From Aureimonas sp. OT7 (GTDB lineage: Bacteria > Pseudomonadota > Alphaproteobacteria > Rhizobiales > Rhizobiaceae): DNA of 64,000 nucleotides. The stretch is from the NCBI RefSeq assembly GCF_014844055.1, contig NZ_CP062167.1, positions 2,433,501 through 2,497,500 of the forward strand, written 5' to 3'. The position numbers and the translations under genes are program-made. How positions within the stretch are numbered: the stretch's first letter is position 1; each line of letters starts with the position of its first letter. The notes under the pieces are model-generated. The model saw only the letters and a list, made by a program, of their open reading frames with translations, was not told the origin of the DNA and made no database searches. Of this stretch, positions 18,878 to 26,961 are shown in pieces.

Positions 18878-19843
18878 TCAGAATTCCACTTCTGTCGCAA
18901 TGCCTTTGCGGACGGCCAGGTCCACGACCGCCGACGCCACGGCAAGATCCTGCAGGCCGACGCCCGTGCCGTCGAAAAGCGTGATCTCCTCAGCCGAAGT
19001 CCGGCCCGGATGGGCCCCGGTCACCACCTGGCCGATCTCCACGATCGACCCGGCATCGACAAGGCCGGCGGCAACCGCGTGCTGGCTTTCGCCGAGCGTC
19101 ACCGCCTGTGCCACCTCATCGGTAAACACGCTCGCGCGGGAAACCAGCTCCGCCTCCACCTCCTGCTTGCCGACGGTGTCGGTGCCCATGCAGGCGATGT
19201 GCGTGCCGGGCCGCACCTCTGCCGCCTTCAGGATGGGCGCAAAGGACGAGGTTATGGTGATGATGACGTCGGCCTGTGCGCCGAGACCATCGAGATCGAC
19301 GCGCTCGAACGGCAGGCCGCGCCGCGCGGCGACCTCCTCCAGCTTCGACAGCATGTCCGGCTCGACATTCCAGCCGACGATCTTCTCGAAGGCGCGTTGC
19401 TCCAGCGCCGCTTCCAGCTGGAACGTGGACTGGTGCCCCGCCCCGATAATGCCGAGCACACGGGCATCCTCGCGCGCCAGATACTTGATGGAGATGGCCG
19501 ACGCGGCCGCGGTGCGCAGGGCCGTCAGCCGGTTGCCGCCGACGATGGCCCGGCATTGGCCGGTATCGGCGTCGAACAGGAAGATCGTCGACTGGTGGTT
19601 CGTCAGGCCCCGGGCCATATTGCCCGGCCAGAATCCACCGGATTTGAGGCCGAGGGCAAGGCTTTCGGCATCGAAGCCCGATTTGAAGCCATAGAGCGCG
19701 TCGGCGTGGCCGAGCGCCTCGCGCACGACCGGGAAGTTGCGCGCGGTGCCCCGCGCCATGGCGGCGAATACGCCCTCCACGGCCGCAAGGCAGTCTGCCG
19801 GCCCGATCAGGCCGGCAATGTCGCGTTCGGGTACGATAATCAA
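18878..19843 (-). CDS. bhcD: Iminosuccinate reductase BhcD (ornithine cyclodeaminase/mu-crystallin family)
   Basis: 321 residues with the OCD/mu-crystallin fold: NHQSTIFLFDADTG, GGNRLTALRTAAASA (substrate and cofactor contacts) and the NAD-binding GIIGAGHQSTFQL near residues 130-142. It begins MIIVPERDI from TTG 19843, which has GGAG nine bases upstream and matches the usual BhcD N-terminus; an in-frame stop (of bhcC) lies just before, excluding a longer start. In the beta-hydroxyaspartate cycle, BhcD reduces iminosuccinate to L-aspartate with NADH. It is the last gene of bhcABCD. Other family members are alanine dehydrogenases or cyclodeaminases, but the operon context decides the call. Confidence 0.92.
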   Translation of the reverse strand: MIIVPERDIAGLIGPADCLAAVEGVFAAMARGTARNFPVVREALGHADALYGFKSGFDAESLALGLKSGGFWPGNMARGLTNHQSTIFLFDADTGQCRAIVGGNRLTALRTAAASAISIKYLAREDARVLGIIGAGHQSTFQLEAALEQRAFEKIVGWNVEPDMLSKLEEVAARRGLPFERVDLDGLGAQADVIITITSSFAPILKAAEVRPGTHIACMGTDTVGKQEVEAELVSRASVFTDEVAQAVTLGESQHAVAAGLVDAGSIVEIGQVVTGAHPGRTSAEEITLFDGTGVGLQDLAVASAVVDLAVRKGIATEVEF

Positions 19844-19858
19844 GTCAGGGTACTCCGC

Positions 19859-21022
19859 TCAGTAGGCCTTGCCGCGCGCCGAAACCGGCCACACGGTTTC
19901 GACGACGCCGTTGCGCACGCCGACATACCAGTCATGGACATTGCAGGTGGGGTCGCAATGGCCGGGCACGAGCTTGAGTTTCTCGTTGATCTTCAGGACG
20001 CCGTTCGCATCCTCGATGACCCCATGCTCGTCCGAGCATTTGATGTACTTCACATCGTCGCGCCCATAGATGAACGGCAATCCGGAATCCACCGACTGCG
20101 CCTTCAGGCCGGCATCGCAGATGGCCTTGTCGGGCTTGGCGTGGCTCATCACGCTGGTCAGGATGAACAGCGCGTTCTGCCATTCGCCCTTGTCTATGCG
20201 CTGCCCGTCCTTGTCGTGGATGCGCCCATAGTCGGCGTCCATGAAGGCATAGCTGCCGCATTGCAGTTCGTTGTACAGGCCCGAATTGCTTTCGAAATAA
20301 TAGCTGCCGGTGCCGCCGCCGCTGACGATCCGAGGCTCAAGACCCTCGGCCTTCAACGCCTCGACCGCGTCGCGCACCTGGGCGATGGCGGCGTCCAGCT
20401 TGGCCTTGCGCTCCTCATAGCTGTCGATGTGCTGCATGGCCCCCTGATAGGCCTGTATGCCGGTAAAGCGCAGGCCCGGCGCCTTGGCGATTGCACGGGC
20501 GATCTCCAGGACCGCCGGGGTCGTGGTGACGCCACAGCGCCCTGCCCCGCAATCGATCTCGCCGAAGCAATCCAGGACCGTGCCGTTGCGCTGTGCGGCC
20601 TGCGACAGATCGCCGACATTGGCGACGTCGTCAACGCAGACGATCACACGGCCGCCATGCAGCGGCAGGCGCGCCAGCCGCTCAATCTTGGCCGGATCGC
20701 GCACCTGGTTGGACACGAGCACGTCCTTGAAGCCGGCCCGAACGAACACCTCCGCCTCCGAGACCTTCTGGCAGCAGACGCCGATGGCGCCGCCCAACTC
20801 CATCTGCATACGCAGCACATCCACCGACTTGTGCATCTTGCCATGCGCGCGATGCGCCATGCCGTGCGCCTTGGCATAGTCGCCCATCTTGCGAATGTTC
20901 GCCTCCAGCGCGTCGAGGTCCAGGATCAGGCAGGGTGTCTGGATGTCGTCCGCGCTCATGCCCGGCAGAGCAGGAATGTCGTAACCGACCTCGAGGCCGG
21001 CGAATCTGGTTTCCGTATCCAT
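19859..21022 (-). CDS. bhcC: Beta-hydroxyaspartate aldolase BhcC (D-threonine aldolase family)
   Basis: 387 residues, fold type III PLP enzyme related to D-threonine aldolase and DSD. The N-terminal TPCLILDLDALEANIRKM and the PLP-lysine region HRAHGKMHKS are family hallmarks; the C-terminal metal and catalytic residues lie around VPGHCDPTCNVHDWYVG. BhcC condenses glycine with glyoxylate to (2R,3S)-beta-hydroxyaspartate. ATG 21022 is preceded by GAGGAG; a GTG at 21037 would overlap the bhcB stop. Transcribed between bhcB and bhcD. Confidence 0.93.
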   Translation of the reverse strand: MDTETRFAGLEVGYDIPALPGMSADDIQTPCLILDLDALEANIRKMGDYAKAHGMAHRAHGKMHKSVDVLRMQMELGGAIGVCCQKVSEAEVFVRAGFKDVLVSNQVRDPAKIERLARLPLHGGRVIVCVDDVANVGDLSQAAQRNGTVLDCFGEIDCGAGRCGVTTTPAVLEIARAIAKAPGLRFTGIQAYQGAMQHIDSYEERKAKLDAAIAQVRDAVEALKAEGLEPRIVSGGGTGSYYFESNSGLYNELQCGSYAFMDADYGRIHDKDGQRIDKGEWQNALFILTSVMSHAKPDKAICDAGLKAQSVDSGLPFIYGRDDVKYIKCSDEHGVIEDANGVLKINEKLKLVPGHCDPTCNVHDWYVGVRNGVVETVWPVSARGKAY

Positions 21023-21033
21023 GGGGTGTCTCC

Positions 21034-21996
21034 TCACTGAGCGTTCGGCTGGTTCCAGGGCAGCTTGTCGAGGTCGACATTGCCGCCGGTGATCACGACG
21101 CCGACGCGCTGGCCGGCGAAAAGCTCTTTGTTTTTCAGTATGGCTGCCAATGGCACGGCGCTGGAAGGCTCCATCACGATCTTCAGCCGTTTCCAGATCA
21201 GCTTCATCGCATCGACGATCTCCGTCTCGGAGACGGTGAGGATATCGGTGACGTTGCGGCTGACGAAATGCCAGGTCATGTCCTTCAGCGGCACTTTAAG
21301 CCCATCGGCGATGGTTTCCGGCGCGTCGTCGGCGATGATGTGCCCGGCCTTCAGGCTTCGGTAGGCATCGTCTGCCTGCTCCGGTTCGGCGGCATAGATG
21401 CGGATGCGCGGTGCCAGCGTGGACAGGGTCAGGCAGGTGCCGGATACCATGCCGCCACCGCCGATGGGCGCGATGACGGCATCAAGACCGTCGACCTGCT
21501 CGTTGAGCTCCAGCGCGCAGGTGGCCTGCCCGGCGATGACGCGCGGATCGTTGTAGGGATGCACGAACTCGGCCCCCGTACGCGCCACGACTTCGGCGAA
21601 AACGGCCTCGCGGGAACTGGTCGACGGCTCGCACTCCACCACCTCGGCGCCGTAGCCGCGTACGGCGTCCTTCTTGGCCTGCGGCGCGGTGCGCGGCATC
21701 ACGACCGTGCAGGGAATTCCCCGTCGCCCGGCGGCATAGGCCAGGCACGTGCCGTGATTGCCGGACGAGTGGGTGGCAACGCCGCGCGCCGCCTGCTCGT
21801 CGCTGAGGCCGAAGACGGCGTTGGACGCGCCGCGTGCCTTGAAGGCCCCCGCCTTCTGCATATTCTCGCATTTGAAGAAGAGGCGCGCCCCGGAAAGGCC
21901 GTCGATATGCTGCGACGTCAGGACGGGCGTGCGATGGATGTAGGGTTCGATCCGCTCGCGCGCATCGAGCATGTCCCGATAGCTGGGTATGGTCAT
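21034..21996 (-). CDS. bhcB: Beta-hydroxyaspartate dehydratase BhcB (threonine dehydratase family)
   Basis: 320 residues, fold type II PLP enzyme. The PLP lysine lies in AGAFKARGASN (about residues 50-60), the substrate loop is HSSGNHGTCLAYAA, and the phosphate-binding loop is GGGGMVSG near residue 183. BhcB dehydrates beta-hydroxyaspartate to iminosuccinate. ATG 21996 begins MTIPSYRDML; the spacing to the bhcA stop is 13 bases. Alone it could be read as a serine/threonine dehydratase, but the four-gene order bhcABCD makes the specific call secure. Confidence 0.92.
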   Translation of the reverse strand: MTIPSYRDMLDARERIEPYIHRTPVLTSQHIDGLSGARLFFKCENMQKAGAFKARGASNAVFGLSDEQAARGVATHSSGNHGTCLAYAAGRRGIPCTVVMPRTAPQAKKDAVRGYGAEVVECEPSTSSREAVFAEVVARTGAEFVHPYNDPRVIAGQATCALELNEQVDGLDAVIAPIGGGGMVSGTCLTLSTLAPRIRIYAAEPEQADDAYRSLKAGHIIADDAPETIADGLKVPLKDMTWHFVSRNVTDILTVSETEIVDAMKLIWKRLKIVMEPSSAVPLAAILKNKELFAGQRVGVVITGGNVDLDKLPWNQPNAQ

Positions 21997-22009
21997 TCTG
22001 TCTTCCCCG

Positions 22010-23200
22010 TCAGGCGGCGAGCCGGTCTTCGGCGGCTTGTGTGCTGCGATAATGCTCCTGTGCGGCGGCCACACCGCTGCCCAGCGTGATCGGCAAACCA
22101 AGATCGGCCATCGCCATTTCGGCGGTTGCTATGCCGGCCAGTGCCATGACGTCGCTGAGGCTGCCCAGATGCCCGATGCGGAACAGCTTGCCGGACACTT
22201 CGCCGAGCCCGACGCCGAAGGCGACGTCGTATTTGGCACTGGCATGGGCCACCAGCCGCGTCGCGTCGAAGCCCTGCGGCGTCATGACGGCCGTGACCGT
22301 TTCGGAGGCGATCTCCGGACGCGTGGCGCAAAGCGGCATGGCCCAGGCCCGGGCCGCCGCGCGGACGCCCTCGGCGATCCGCCGATGCCGGGCATAGACA
22401 TTGTCGAGCCCTTCCGTCAGCAGCATCTCCGTCGCCATTTTCAGGCCGTTCAACAGGCCGACACTGGGTGTATAGGGATAGGCGCCGTCGGCGTAGCGCG
22501 CGCGCATGTCGGCGATATCGAAGAAGGTGCGCGGCAGTTTGGCATCCGCCATCATGTCCATCGCGTGCGGCGAACAGGCCACGATGGCAAGGCCCACGGG
22601 CAGCATGAAGCCCTTCTGCGACCCGGTGACGGCAATATCGACACCCCATTCGTCCATGCGGAAATCCATCGACGCGATGGAACTCACCCCGTCCACGAAC
22701 AGCATTGCCGGATGGTTTGCGGCATCCAGCGCGCGACGCACCGCAGCGATGTCCGAGCGAACGCCGGTGGCCGTTTCGTTGTGCGTGGCAAGAACGGCCT
22801 TGATGCGATGCTGCCTGTCGGCGCGCAAGCGTGCTTCATAAGCCTCGACGGGAAGAGCATTGCCCCACGCTTCTTCGACCAGCTCGACATTCAGGCCGTG
22901 ACGGCGACACATGTCGATCCAGCGATGGCTGAACATGCCGTAGCGGGCGGCAAGGACCGCATCGCCGGGGCTGAGCGTGTTGGTGATGGCGGTTTCCCAG
23001 CCGCCGGTGCCGGTAGACGGAAATACGAAGACCTCGGCCGACGCACTCTTGATAACCTTTCGCACCCCGGCGAGCGCCGGATGCAGGATCTCGGCAAAGC
23101 GCGGCGACCGGTGGTCCAGCGTCGGCATGTCCGCCGCGCGGCGCAGCACTTCCGGCATGTTGGTCGGGCCAGGTATGAAAACGGGGTTCTGCATGTACAT
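22010..23200 (-). CDS. bhcA: Aspartate-glyoxylate aminotransferase BhcA
   Basis: 396 residues of the class V aminotransferase family. Visible blocks are PGPTNMPEVLRRA, TLDHRSPRF, VFPSTGTGGWETAITNTLSPGD, LFVDGVSSIASMDFRMDEW and VTGSQKGFMLP, which carries the PLP lysine. The enzyme transfers the amino group of aspartate to glyoxylate, giving oxaloacetate and glycine. ATG 23200 has AGGAGG ten bases upstream; ATG 23194 is an alternative. It leads the bhc operon and diverges from bhcR. The closest relatives outside the cycle are ureidoglycine-glyoxylate aminotransferases (PucG), relevant because the purine locus is adjacent. Confidence 0.93.
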   Translation of the reverse strand: MYMQNPVFIPGPTNMPEVLRRAADMPTLDHRSPRFAEILHPALAGVRKVIKSASAEVFVFPSTGTGGWETAITNTLSPGDAVLAARYGMFSHRWIDMCRRHGLNVELVEEAWGNALPVEAYEARLRADRQHRIKAVLATHNETATGVRSDIAAVRRALDAANHPAMLFVDGVSSIASMDFRMDEWGVDIAVTGSQKGFMLPVGLAIVACSPHAMDMMADAKLPRTFFDIADMRARYADGAYPYTPSVGLLNGLKMATEMLLTEGLDNVYARHRRIAEGVRAAARAWAMPLCATRPEIASETVTAVMTPQGFDATRLVAHASAKYDVAFGVGLGEVSGKLFRIGHLGSLSDVMALAGIATAEMAMADLGLPITLGSGVAAAQEHYRSTQAAEDRLAA

Positions 23201-23264
23201 CGGCAAACGCCCTCCTCGACGATGCTTGAAGCCTAACACCGGTGATCGACACTGGAAATTTTCT

Positions 23265-23279
23265 TGAAAAATATTTTCA
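23265..23279. promoter_or_regulatory. AT-rich inverted repeat between bhcA and bhcR (candidate BhcR operator)
   Basis: TGAAAAATATTTTCA has perfect 6-base arms (TGAAAA/TTTTCA) around a 3-base centre, in an unusually AT-rich part of the 150-base divergent promoter. IclR-type regulators bind such palindromes, and BhcR of Paracoccus denitrificans binds this intergenic region with glyoxylate as effector. Assigning this particular repeat is inference. Confidence 0.5.
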
Positions 23280-23350
23280 TTTTTGGAAGAACGGTGTTTT
23301 ATTGCGCGATATCAGTATCTTGCAATTTTTCAAACCAAAGGGCGACACTC

Positions 23351-24157
23351 GTGGGTGAAATCAGGAGGCGCGGTCGGCCGAAGGCTTTCAACGAGCCGGA
23401 GGGGGACGCACGCGTCAAGGCGGTGGACCGCGCGCTGGATGTGCTGGACGCGATCGCGGCCTCGGACGGTATCAGCCTGAGCAGGCTGGCCGACGCGTTG
23501 GGCGAATCCGTCGCCACGGTTCATCGCGTGCTCGGTACGTTGGAGCATCGCGATTTCGTCGAATGCGGCACGGACGATCAGCTATGGCGCGTGGGTAGCG
23601 GCGCCTTTCGATTGGGCTCGTCCTTTCTGCGTCGGACCAACGTGGTGGAGCAGAGTCGCCCGGCGCTTCATCAACTGATGCAGCTTTGCGGAGAAACCGC
23701 CAATCTCGGAATGGAGAAGGAAGGCTTCGTGCTGTTCCTCAGTCAGGTGGAAACGCATGAGGCGATCCGCGCCTTCTTTCCGCCGGGGACGCTGTCGCCG
23801 CTGCATGCCTCCGGTATCGGCAAGGCCCTGTTATCCACCTACGACGCGCCGCGCTTCCGATCGTTCTGCGAGAGAGCCCCCATGCTGCGCTTTACCGCGC
23901 AGACGCTGACGAGCGCAGAGGATCTGGCTCGTGACATCGCGCTGACGCGGCAGCGCGGATTTGCCGTCGACGACGAGGAAAAGTCCCCCGGCATGCGTTG
24001 CGTGGCCGCGCCGATCCGCAACCATCATGGCGAAGCGGTCGCCGGCATATCGGTGTCCGGGCCGACGCACCGCATGGGCACGGAGCGCCTGGAGGAGATC
24101 GGCGCCCATGTAAAAAACGCCGCGACACAGGTGTCGCGGCGGCTCGGTGCTGCATGA
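23351..24157 (+). CDS. bhcR: IclR-family regulator BhcR of the beta-hydroxyaspartate cycle
   Basis: 268 residues from GTG 23351 (VGEIRRRGRPK), preceded by AAAGGG; a TTG at 23264 would read through the AT-rich promoter and lacks support. The N-terminal winged helix (about 22-80, SLSRLADALGESVATVHRVLGTL) is followed by the IclR effector domain with FLSQVETHEAIRAFFPPGTLSPLHASGIGKALLS, nearly identical in style to known BhcR proteins, and GMRCVAAPI near the end. BhcR senses glyoxylate and controls bhcABCD. Its last 15 codons contain a terminator for the convergent puuD gene. Confidence 0.93.
   Translation: MGEIRRRGRPKAFNEPEGDARVKAVDRALDVLDAIAASDGISLSRLADALGESVATVHRVLGTLEHRDFVECGTDDQLWRVGSGAFRLGSSFLRRTNVVEQSRPALHQLMQLCGETANLGMEKEGFVLFLSQVETHEAIRAFFPPGTLSPLHASGIGKALLSTYDAPRFRSFCERAPMLRFTAQTLTSAEDLARDIALTRQRGFAVDDEEKSPGMRCVAAPIRNHHGEAVAGISVSGPTHRMGTERLEEIGAHVKNAATQVSRRLGAA
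24112..24141 (-). terminator. Rho-independent terminator of puuD, inside the bhcR coding end
   Basis: On the minus strand a perfect stem CGCCGCGACAC/GTGTCGCGGCG (11 base pairs, 2-base loop) is followed directly by six T residues. It lies 29-58 bases downstream of the puuD stop codon and inside the last codons of convergent bhcR. In the bhcR direction no T-run follows, so it acts one way only. Confidence 0.85.
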
Positions 24158-24169
24158 GGAAGCGGGCGG

Positions 24170-25387
24170 TCAGCTGCCTTCGTACCAGGCTACGAGGCGC
24201 TGGCGCTCTTCCGGCGTCATGGCGGTGATGTTGCCCGGCGGCATGGCATGGCTGCGTCCGGCCTGCACGTAGATTTCCCGTGCATGCTCGGCGATCGCCT
24301 CGCCGCTGTCGAGCAGCACGCCCTTCGGCGCGCGGTGGACTCCCTCCCATACCGGTTCTGCGGCGTGACACATGGAGCAGCGCCCCATCACCGTCGTCTT
24401 CACGGTGCTGAACTCACCGGATGCCATCAGCGTTTCGGCCCGCGCGGATACCCTTTCCTGCCCGGTCAGGATCGACGGCGCGGTCGACAGCCACATGATT
24501 ACGATGAACAGCACGGCGGAGGCGCACCATGTCCAGTGCGGTTTGGCGCCGGTTGCGTGCATCGTGTTGAAATAATGCCGGATCAGCACGCCGATGATGA
24601 ATACGAGCGATGCGATGACCCAGTTGAACTCCGTGCCGTATGCCAGCGGATAATGGTTGGACAGCATCAGGAAGATCACGGGCAGCGTCAGGTAGTTGTT
24701 GTGCGTGGAGCGCTGCTTGGCGATGCGGCCGTATTTCGGGTCGGGCTTGCGGCCGGCCTTGAGGTCGGCCACCACGATCTTCTGGTTCGGAATGATGATC
24801 AGGAAGACGTTTGCCGACATGATCGTGGCGGTGAACGCGCCAAGATGCAGCAGTGCGGCGCGGCCGGTGAACAGATGCGTGTAGCCGTAGGCGACGCAGA
24901 CGACCACCGCATAGAGCAGCAGCATCAGCGCCGTATCGTGCCGCCCGAGCGGAGACTTGCAGAGCTGGTCGTAGATCACCCAGCCGAGGGCCAGGGACCC
25001 CGCCGAGATAAGGATCGCCACCGGCACGGACACGTCCAGAACGTTCCGGTCGATGAGGAACAGGTCGGCCCCGGTGTAGTAGACGACGGCCAGGAGGAAG
25101 AAGCCGGACAGCCAGGTGGCGTAGCTTTCCCATTTGAACCATGTCAGGTGCTCCGGCAGGTTGGCCGGGGCGACCAGGTATTTCTGGATATGGTAGAAGC
25201 CGCCGCCATGCACCTGCCACTCTTCTCCATAGGCGCCCACCGGAAGCCCTTCGCGCTTGCGAAGGCCGAGATCCAGCGCGATGAAGTAGAAGGACGAGCC
25301 GATCCAGGCGATGGCCGTCACCACATGGAGCCAGCGCGCGGCGAAGGCCAGCCACTCCCAGAAGATTGCAAATTCGTACACGGGCAC
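24170..25387 (-). CDS. puuD: Membrane-bound cytochrome-type urate oxidase PuuD
   Basis: 405 residues from GTG 25387 (GAGAGGG upstream). Eight to nine membrane helices in the first about 320 residues, with conserved histidines in RWLHVVTAIAWIGSSFYF and HGGGFYHIQKY, are followed by a periplasmic cytochrome c domain with the heme motif CSMCH near residue 337 and Met-containing AMPPGN. PuuD oxidises urate to 5-hydroxyisourate, passing electrons to the respiratory chain rather than to oxygen directly as uricase does. It diverges from a LysR gene and sits beside the rest of the ureide pathway. Confidence 0.93.
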   Translation of the reverse strand: MPVYEFAIFWEWLAFAARWLHVVTAIAWIGSSFYFIALDLGLRKREGLPVGAYGEEWQVHGGGFYHIQKYLVAPANLPEHLTWFKWESYATWLSGFFLLAVVYYTGADLFLIDRNVLDVSVPVAILISAGSLALGWVIYDQLCKSPLGRHDTALMLLLYAVVVCVAYGYTHLFTGRAALLHLGAFTATIMSANVFLIIIPNQKIVVADLKAGRKPDPKYGRIAKQRSTHNNYLTLPVIFLMLSNHYPLAYGTEFNWVIASLVFIIGVLIRHYFNTMHATGAKPHWTWCASAVLFIVIMWLSTAPSILTGQERVSARAETLMASGEFSTVKTTVMGRCSMCHAAEPVWEGVHRAPKGVLLDSGEAIAEHAREIYVQAGRSHAMPPGNITAMTPEERQRLVAWYEGS

Positions 25388-25454
25388 CCCCTCTCGGCTA
25401 GGACGGGCACTCTACGCTGCCGCCCTGTCGGCGAAATCATGCCGCATTCGGGAT

Positions 25455-25470
25455 GACTTTCAAACGAAAG
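25455..25470. promoter_or_regulatory. Purine-locus motif copy 1, puuD/LysR divergent promoter
   Basis: GACTTTCAAA at 25455-25464. In this copy it extends to the palindrome CTTTCAAACGAAAG (25457-25470; CTTTC/GAAAG arms, 4-base centre). It lies 62 bases before the LysR start and 68 bases before puuD. The 10-base core recurs at 26884 and 30346, so it is a candidate operator for the adjacent LysR regulator. Confidence 0.5.
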
Positions 25471-25516
25471 ACGAAAATGATAGCGGGCCGGACTGCATGA
25501 GGGAGGAACGTGCCGG

Positions 25517-26434
25517 ATGATCTATCTCGACAATGTCGCCGTCTTCGTCCGCGTGGTGGAGCTGGGAACGCTGTCGGCCGCCGGGCGGGATCTGCGGATA
25601 TCGCCGGCTGTCGCCTCGCACCGGATCAAGGAACTCGAGAAGCATCTGGGCGTACGCCTGTTCAACCGCACGACGCGGCAGGTCAGCCCGACCGAACATG
25701 GCCGCGCCTTCTACGAGGGCGCCAAGAAGGTTCTGGACGCGGTCGCGGAGGCGGAAGCCAATGTGGCCTCGCTGTCCGACAGGCCGCGCGGGGTCATCCG
25801 CGTTACGGCCCCTCTGGGCTTCGGCCGGCGGTTCATAGCGTCCGGCATCCCGGAATTCCACGACCGCTTTCCCGAGATCGAGGTGCGTCTGCGCCTGTCG
25901 GACCACAATGTCGACATGATGAAGGAAGGCATCGACCTGGCCTTCCGGCTTGGCCTCATGGAGGATTCGAGCCTGCGGATGCGCGGCATACTGGAGTGCG
26001 AGCGCGTGCTGGTCGCATCGCCGGACTATCTGGCGCGCAAGGGCGTACCGGAGGAGCCCGCCGCGCTCGTTGCCGGCGGGCACGATTGCCTCCTGCTGCG
26101 CTTTCCGGGATCGCGGGAATTCTTCTGGACGCTGCAGGGGCCGGACGGACCGGAAAAGGTGGATGTGAGCGGGCCGTTCGATTCGGACGACGGCGACGTC
26201 CTGACCGATTGGGCACTGGCCGGACATGGCATCGTGATGAAGCCCCGCTTCGAGGTGGAGCCCTATTTGCGCTCGGGCCGGCTGCAGGTCGTGCTGCCGC
26301 AGTCGCCTCCGCCTGCCGTGCAGCTTGCCGCGGTCTATCCGCACCGCAAGTTCCAGGACCCCAAGCTGCGGCTGTTTCTGGATTTCATGGTGACGCGCTG
26401 CCAGCGCATGGTGCGCGATGCGCTGGCAGCGTGA
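25517..26434 (+). CDS. LysR-family regulator, purine catabolism
   Basis: 305 residues. The N-terminal winged helix (about 1-60: VFVRVVELGTLSAAGRDLRISPAVASHRIKELE in the family pattern) is followed by a LysR effector-binding domain (about 90-295). It belongs to the LysR group with an AAxxLxxSxxxxSxxIxxLE-like helix and FNRTTR at the domain border. It diverges from puuD and neighbours the hydroxyisourate hydrolase, so a role in urate or ureide sensing is likely. A paralogue lies at 37984. Ligand and polarity (activator or repressor) are unknown. Confidence 0.87.
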   Translation: MIYLDNVAVFVRVVELGTLSAAGRDLRISPAVASHRIKELEKHLGVRLFNRTTRQVSPTEHGRAFYEGAKKVLDAVAEAEANVASLSDRPRGVIRVTAPLGFGRRFIASGIPEFHDRFPEIEVRLRLSDHNVDMMKEGIDLAFRLGLMEDSSLRMRGILECERVLVASPDYLARKGVPEEPAALVAGGHDCLLLRFPGSREFFWTLQGPDGPEKVDVSGPFDSDDGDVLTDWALAGHGIVMKPRFEVEPYLRSGRLQVVLPQSPPPAVQLAAVYPHRKFQDPKLRLFLDFMVTRCQRMVRDALAA

Positions 26435-26439
26435 GGCCG

Positions 26440-26802
26440 TCAGCTACCCCGGTAGGTGGAGTAGCTGAACGGCGAGATCAGCAGCGGCACGTGGTAATGG
26501 GCCGCCTCCGCCATGCCGAAGCGGATCGGCACCAGGTCCAGGAAGAGCGGCTCCGGAAGGCCGGGGGCGGTGCTTCTCAGATAATCGCCGGCATGGAACA
26601 GCAGCTCGTACACGCCGTTGGAAAAGTCCGCGCCGGACAGGATCGGTCCATCGCAACGGCCATCATCATTGGTGACGACCGTCTTCAGGTGGACGCGGCG
26701 ATCCCCGTCCAGCCGGAACAGCTCTATGCTCATCCCGGCGGCGGGACGCCCCGTCGCCGTATCCAGAACATGCGTCGTCAACCGTCCTGTCGCATCCACC
26801 AT
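26440..26802 (-). CDS. 5-hydroxyisourate hydrolase (transthyretin-like)
   Basis: 120 residues, the normal size for this transthyretin-related enzyme. It opens with [17 protein letters not shown] (catalytic His near residue 11) and ends with the diagnostic C-terminal tetrapeptide YRGS. It hydrolyses 5-hydroxyisourate, the product of PuuD, to OHCU. ATG 26802 has a GAGGGAG site; longer upstream open frames are artefacts. Transcribed divergently from puuE-uraD, convergent with the LysR gene with a 5-base gap. Confidence 0.94.
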   Translation of the reverse strand: MVDATGRLTTHVLDTATGRPAAGMSIELFRLDGDRRVHLKTVVTNDDGRCDGPILSGADFSNGVYELLFHAGDYLRSTAPGLPEPLFLDLVPIRFGMAEAAHYHVPLLISPFSYSTYRGS

Positions 26803-26883
26803 GGAGACTCCCTCATTTTTCGACTTGCATGAGGATACCCTAACGCCGGAACCGAAACCCCATGGATGCTGTCCGGCCGGAAA

Positions 26884-26893
26884 GACTTTCAAA
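26884..26893. promoter_or_regulatory. Purine-locus motif copy 2, hydroxyisourate hydrolase/puuE divergent promoter
   Basis: GACTTTCAAA, here within GAAAGACTTTC, a short perfect palindrome (GAAAG/CTTTC). It is 69-78 bases upstream of puuE-uraD and about 82 bases upstream of the hydrolase start, so it is well placed to serve both. Same core as at 25455 and 30346. Confidence 0.5.
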
Positions 26894-26961
26894 TATCCGG
26901 GGGTGAATGCGGCCGGGCAAGCTATTCTAACCTCGAATCCGAGTGGACTGGAGACGACGCT

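Noticed and set aside
19010..21040. 676-residue plus-strand open frame
   Set aside because: Antisense to bhcD and bhcC; no recognisable domain.
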